A stretch of 64,000 nt of DNA. It comes from Elysia chlorotica (lineage: Eukaryota > Mollusca > Gastropoda > Plakobranchidae). The position numbers and the translations under genes are program-made. Positions 61,117-64,000 of the stretch are shown piece by piece (the first letter of the stretch is position 1; the number at the start of each line of letters is the position of its first letter). The notes beneath the pieces were generated by a model. That model did not search any database. It was not told the DNA's origin and saw only the letters and a program-made list of their open reading frames with translations. Location of the stretch: the NCBI GenBank assembly GCA_003991915.1, contig RQTK01000534.1:251466-315465 (forward strand), written 5' to 3'.

Positions 61117-62985
61117 TCACTCATCATAGAAAGAGATGCTTTTATTTTTGTGGAGGCCCCACTCCTCCATCACATCTTCCAACATTGTCACCTGTGCTGG
61201 GCTAAAGTAGTTGCGCCAATCCCCCACTGTGCCTGCAACGTGGGGAAACACAAACAAAGAATATTGCAGGAAATCTTTACATTAAAAAACACACAACTTA
61301 TATAAAACATTCCGGGGAAAATAGCAGACTAAAATTAAAAGAAATTACTTTCATGCTTAAAATTACACTAAGCATATTTTCTATAGTTATTTCGAGGCAG
61401 TTGTATAAAACTTTCAGATATGCGCCATCAGAATGCAAAATGGCATGTGCTACATAAAATATATCAAGAAGTGCAGAAATAAAAACATCCGGCGTAATAA
61501 TAACACATGTATTGTTAGCAGGAGAACAAATGTACACTCAATCCTCATCAGGCTAGTTCTCAGATGACTCTGGTTATCAGTTTGGACATCCACCCACACT
61601 CCCACACATCCACACATCCACATATCCATATATCCACCCACCCACACCCACACATACACACACACACACACACACACCTATGTACTAACTTAAAGGAGAA
61701 AGTAAAACTTATTTTGCAAAATTCCGAGAGTGACAACTACTATTAATTAACAAATTAAAAGGTTATAAATGTCTGATGTATTTAACGCAAGGCATTTCGC
61801 TCGGTTGACGGTTAGCAGGTGGATCATGTTCTGCCTTTGAATGAGATCTTCAGCGACGGGATTCCAGCCGGTTTGACCATTATCCATTATTCGCACAAGA
61901 AAAAACTTTGTTTTTTTTATATAAGGAAAATTAGTTCTTGTAAAAAACATATGGGCCAAAAATAATTATTGCTGAAGATATGTAGCTGTGAGAGTCACTT
62001 ATCGACAACCATACTGCACTCAAAGAAGAAGAATGAGACACAATCCGCCTATTGAAAACCATCCAGCCTATAAATTACTAAACTCATGATCATCCTAGAT
62101 ACTTTAAAAGGATCTTCATGCTTGAATAAGGTCTGCAGATTTATGGGTATGAATCAAGGAGAAGGTCCACTATTTTCCTGATGGCTAGCAATATCTTCGC
62201 AGTGCCATTGCTGAGCATCGAATAGTTTCTTTAAAAAACCTAAATCATTATTGAAAAAGGAACTAAGTTGGGTCGGATCGCTGATTTTGTGTATTCATAA
62301 AATATCAAGAAACACACTGTTCTATAATGTAGAAATTACTATATGTACGTTCTTAAAACACTTTGATCGGTCTTTTCAAGCAAAGAGAGATTTCAGAGTC
62401 AATACAAGTCAGTGTGTCAAGCCCTTGGACAAAAGCTTGATCTAGCACACTAGTCTTCGCCTTGGCAAAGCGAATAGGTGCCAAGTACAAGGTGCAGGTT
62501 TGATCCCCATCCATGACACCAGTCTGAATTTTTCTTTATCTGTTTTCCTCATCTGTTGGTCTCAGGCTATATCTAGGTTTGTGACTGCCCCTTCTAATGT
62601 ACTTTCATAGCAAAGCTGTCTAAACTTCTTACTTAAAATTCACTAAGTAGATTGCCTACCGACCTTTCCTGAAGATGACAGACTGTCCGTTTATGCTCAT
62701 TTCGCGCAGATAATCCGAGAGACTGAGTTTCATGTTCTCGAAGGACGTTCTCTTCTGGATCTTCTCAAGCAGCTCCGGTGAGGTGTCCACCTTGAGGTAG
62801 CAGGCCAGGTCGGACACAGTGCTCAGGAAACCCTGGGACAACACCAACAACGAAAAACAAACAGTTAAAAACAAGTAAAGGCTTTCTTATTCTAACTTCG
62901 CTGTTTCAAGTATCCCAGGATACCAAGGCAGATACTACATGATGGCAACTTGATTTTATACCCCTAAATATACGTACCTTTATCA

Positions 62986-63038
<53 letters not shown>

Positions 63039-63950
63039 CATACTATACAGAGTTCGGGTACGTACCTGTTTGAGATCGTCATACCAGATAACATGGATGT
63101 CTAGTCACTGACTGATCTACACACCTGTTTGAGGCGAGTGACCAATGTACACACCTGTTTTAAACGAGTGATCAAAGCACACGCCTGTTTGAGATGAGTG
63201 ACCAATCTACACACCTGTTTTAAAGGAGCGAGCAATGTACACACCTGTTTGAGGCGAGTGACCAATGTACACTCACCTGTTTGAGTCGAGTGACCAATGT
63301 ACACTCACCTGTTTGAGATGAGTAATAAATGTACACACTTGTTTTGAGACGGAAGACCAATTTACACACCTGTTTGATATGACTGACCAATGTACACACC
63401 TGTTTCAGGCGAGTGACCAATGTACACGTCTGTTTGAGGAGAGTGACCAATGTACACATCTGTTTGAGGAGAGTGACCAATGTACACATCTGTTTGAGGA
63501 GAGTGACCAATGTACACATCTGTTTGAGGAGAGTGACCAATGTACACACCTGTTTGAGGTGAGTGACCAATGTACACACCTGTTTGAGGTGAGTGACCAA
63601 TGTACACACCTGTTTGAGGCGAGTGACCAATGTACACACCTGTTTGAGACGAGTGAACACTGTACACACCTGTTTGAGACGAGCGACCAATGTACACACC
63701 TGTTTGAGACGAGCGACCACTGTACACACACCTTTTTTAAATGAGCGACCAATGTACACGCCTGTTTGAGACGAGTGATCAATGTACATTCTTTTTAGAT
63801 GAGTGACTAATTTACACACCTGTAAGAAATGAGTGACCAGTGTACACACCTGTTTAAGATCCTCATAGCGGACTACGTGGATGTTCTGTCTCCCGGACCT
63901 GGCGACCTTCAGCCAGGAGAAGACGTGGTCGAACCAGGAGTTGTACGGCA
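61117..63950 (-). CDS. cytosolic sulfotransferase, last three coding exons (5' part outside window)
   Basis: The enzyme family transfers sulfate from PAPS to alcohols, phenols or amines. Exons on the minus strand: 63950-63850, 62832-62664, 61232-61117; phases join cleanly. The first reads PYNSWFDHVFSW and then IHVVRYEDLKQ, the usual 'PYGSW..HV..W' and 'YEDLK' blocks. The second has KIQKRTSFENMK and ends FRK. The third has the PAPS-binding signature RKGTVGDWRNYFSPAQ spanning the junction and ends SISFYDE. About 127 residues of a usual 280-350 are present. The N-terminal P-loop and catalytic His lie upstream, beyond base 64000. The intron between the first two exons carries the minisatellite at 63107-63849. 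Substrate cannot be told. Confidence 0.93.
61590..61676. repeat. CA-rich / CCACA low-complexity repeat
   Basis: Degenerate CACATCCA units pass into a pure CA tract within the last sulfotransferase intron. The His/Pro- and Cys/Val-rich ORFs over it are artefacts. Confidence 0.9.
62430..62600 (+). mobile_element. probable tRNA-derived SINE fragment
   Basis: CTAGCACACTAGTCTTCGCC followed about 35 bp later by GCAGGTTTGATCCCCATC has the layout of a tRNA-like head with a GGTTTGATCC B-box. The body after it is unclassified. It lies in the last sulfotransferase intron, in antisense orientation. Confidence 0.45.
62993..63030. repeat. (CT)n microsatellite
   Basis: CT tract in the sulfotransferase intron next to the minisatellite. 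Confidence 0.96.
63066..63101 (-). pseudogene. diverged second copy of the sulfotransferase exon 3' end
   Basis: On the minus strand 12 codons read DIHVIWYDDLKQ followed by a strong donor, CAG|GTACGT. The functional exon ends NIHVVRYEDLKQ followed by CAG|GTGTGT. Most differences are synonymous or conservative (N/D, V/I, E/D), while one is not (R/W). No counterpart to the PYNSW half is seen upstream; the sequence there is minisatellite. A GACTAG just before could serve as an acceptor, but a 35-bp exon would be unusual. Confidence 0.65.
63107..63849 (-). repeat. minisatellite, about 25 units of 30 bp, derived from an exon/splice-donor junction
   Basis: The unit on the plus strand is close to GAGTGACCAATGTACACACC followed by TGTTTGAGGC. 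A few units are 31-32 bp. On the minus, gene-sense strand it reads CTCAAACAG|GTGTGTACAT and then TGGTCACTC. That is the last nine bases of the sulfotransferase exon (CTTAAACAG), its donor GTGTGT, and the first bases of its intron. A block of four nearly identical units (63421-63540, CATCTG/CGTCTG variants) marks recent expansion. Because the period is a multiple of three, several frames stay open across the array. Confidence 0.95.
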
Positions 63951-63976
63951 CTGGAAGGTTGGGAGAGGAGGGAGAT

Positions 63977-63994
63977 TTGGGGGGGGGGGGGGGG
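63977..63994. repeat. poly-G homopolymer
   Basis: G run followed by T run at the window end, corresponding to the polypyrimidine tract upstream of the sulfotransferase exon acceptor on the minus strand. Length may be unreliable. Confidence 0.9.
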
Positions 63995-64000
63995 TTTTTT

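Noticed and set aside
61564-61746. His/Pro/Thr-rich ORF at 61.6 kb and its Cys/Val/Trp-rich antisense ORF
   Set aside because: CA/CCACA simple repeat; no gene evidence.
63379-63744. Long plus-strand and minus-strand ORFs of about 121-125 aa across 63.4-63.8 kb
   Set aside because: They are open only because the minisatellite period is a multiple of three and the unit lacks stops in several frames. They are not independent genes.
1-64000. CRISPR array or bacterial operon
   Set aside because: The sequence is plainly eukaryotic. The only regularly spaced repeat array (63.1-63.85 kb) is a head-to-tail minisatellite without unique spacers.

Overview
The window is nuclear DNA of a metazoan, most likely a gastropod mollusc or another lophotrochozoan. 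It is AT-rich, with small exons in long introns, canonical GT-AG junctions, tRNA-derived SINEs ending in a molluscan-type 'TTGGACGTTAA' tail, several LINE lineages and a frequent CTAGATCTAG-like motif. Bases 1-82 are an assembly gap. The species cannot be fixed from the sequence alone.

Three genes are recognisable. (1) 551-21732 (+): a complete 17-exon SFSWAP gene, an SR-related regulator of alternative splicing. I assembled 952 codons in one continuous frame; the human protein is about 951 aa. (2) 36520-52246 (+): a complete ATXN2 gene of about 20 coding exons (about 1073 aa) with Lsm, LsmAD and PAM2 motifs. It encodes an RNA-granule and poly(A)-binding-protein partner. (3) 63950-61117 (-): the last three coding exons of a cytosolic PAPS-dependent sulfotransferase whose 5' part lies beyond the right edge. 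SFSWAP and ATXN2 are both post-transcriptional RNA regulators. Both also lie on human 12q24, so the pairing may be old linkage, but they are not an operon.

Between SFSWAP and ATXN2 (about 21.8-36 kb) is a repeat-rich spacer. It holds a piggyBac-like MITE, fragments of at least three LINE groups, a large hAT-like non-autonomous element and a second probable piggyBac-like element with a GC-rich palindrome cluster. It also has two coding-looking pieces I could not identify: a terminal exon at 25973-26109 and a two-exon 3' end at 29890-30571, each followed closely by AATAAA. From 52.2 to 61.1 kb is the ATXN2 3'UTR plus intergenic DNA with no convincing gene.

The most unusual structures are these. 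(a) An intact-looking HECT-ubiquitin-ligase exon lies in the sense orientation inside SFSWAP intron 13, in a nest of repeats. (b) A roughly 25-copy, 30-bp minisatellite in the sulfotransferase has a unit that is the gene's own exon/5'-splice-site junction, and a second, diverged copy of that exon end sits at the far side of the array. (c) Pairs of related non-autonomous transposons provide empty-site and filled-site comparisons.
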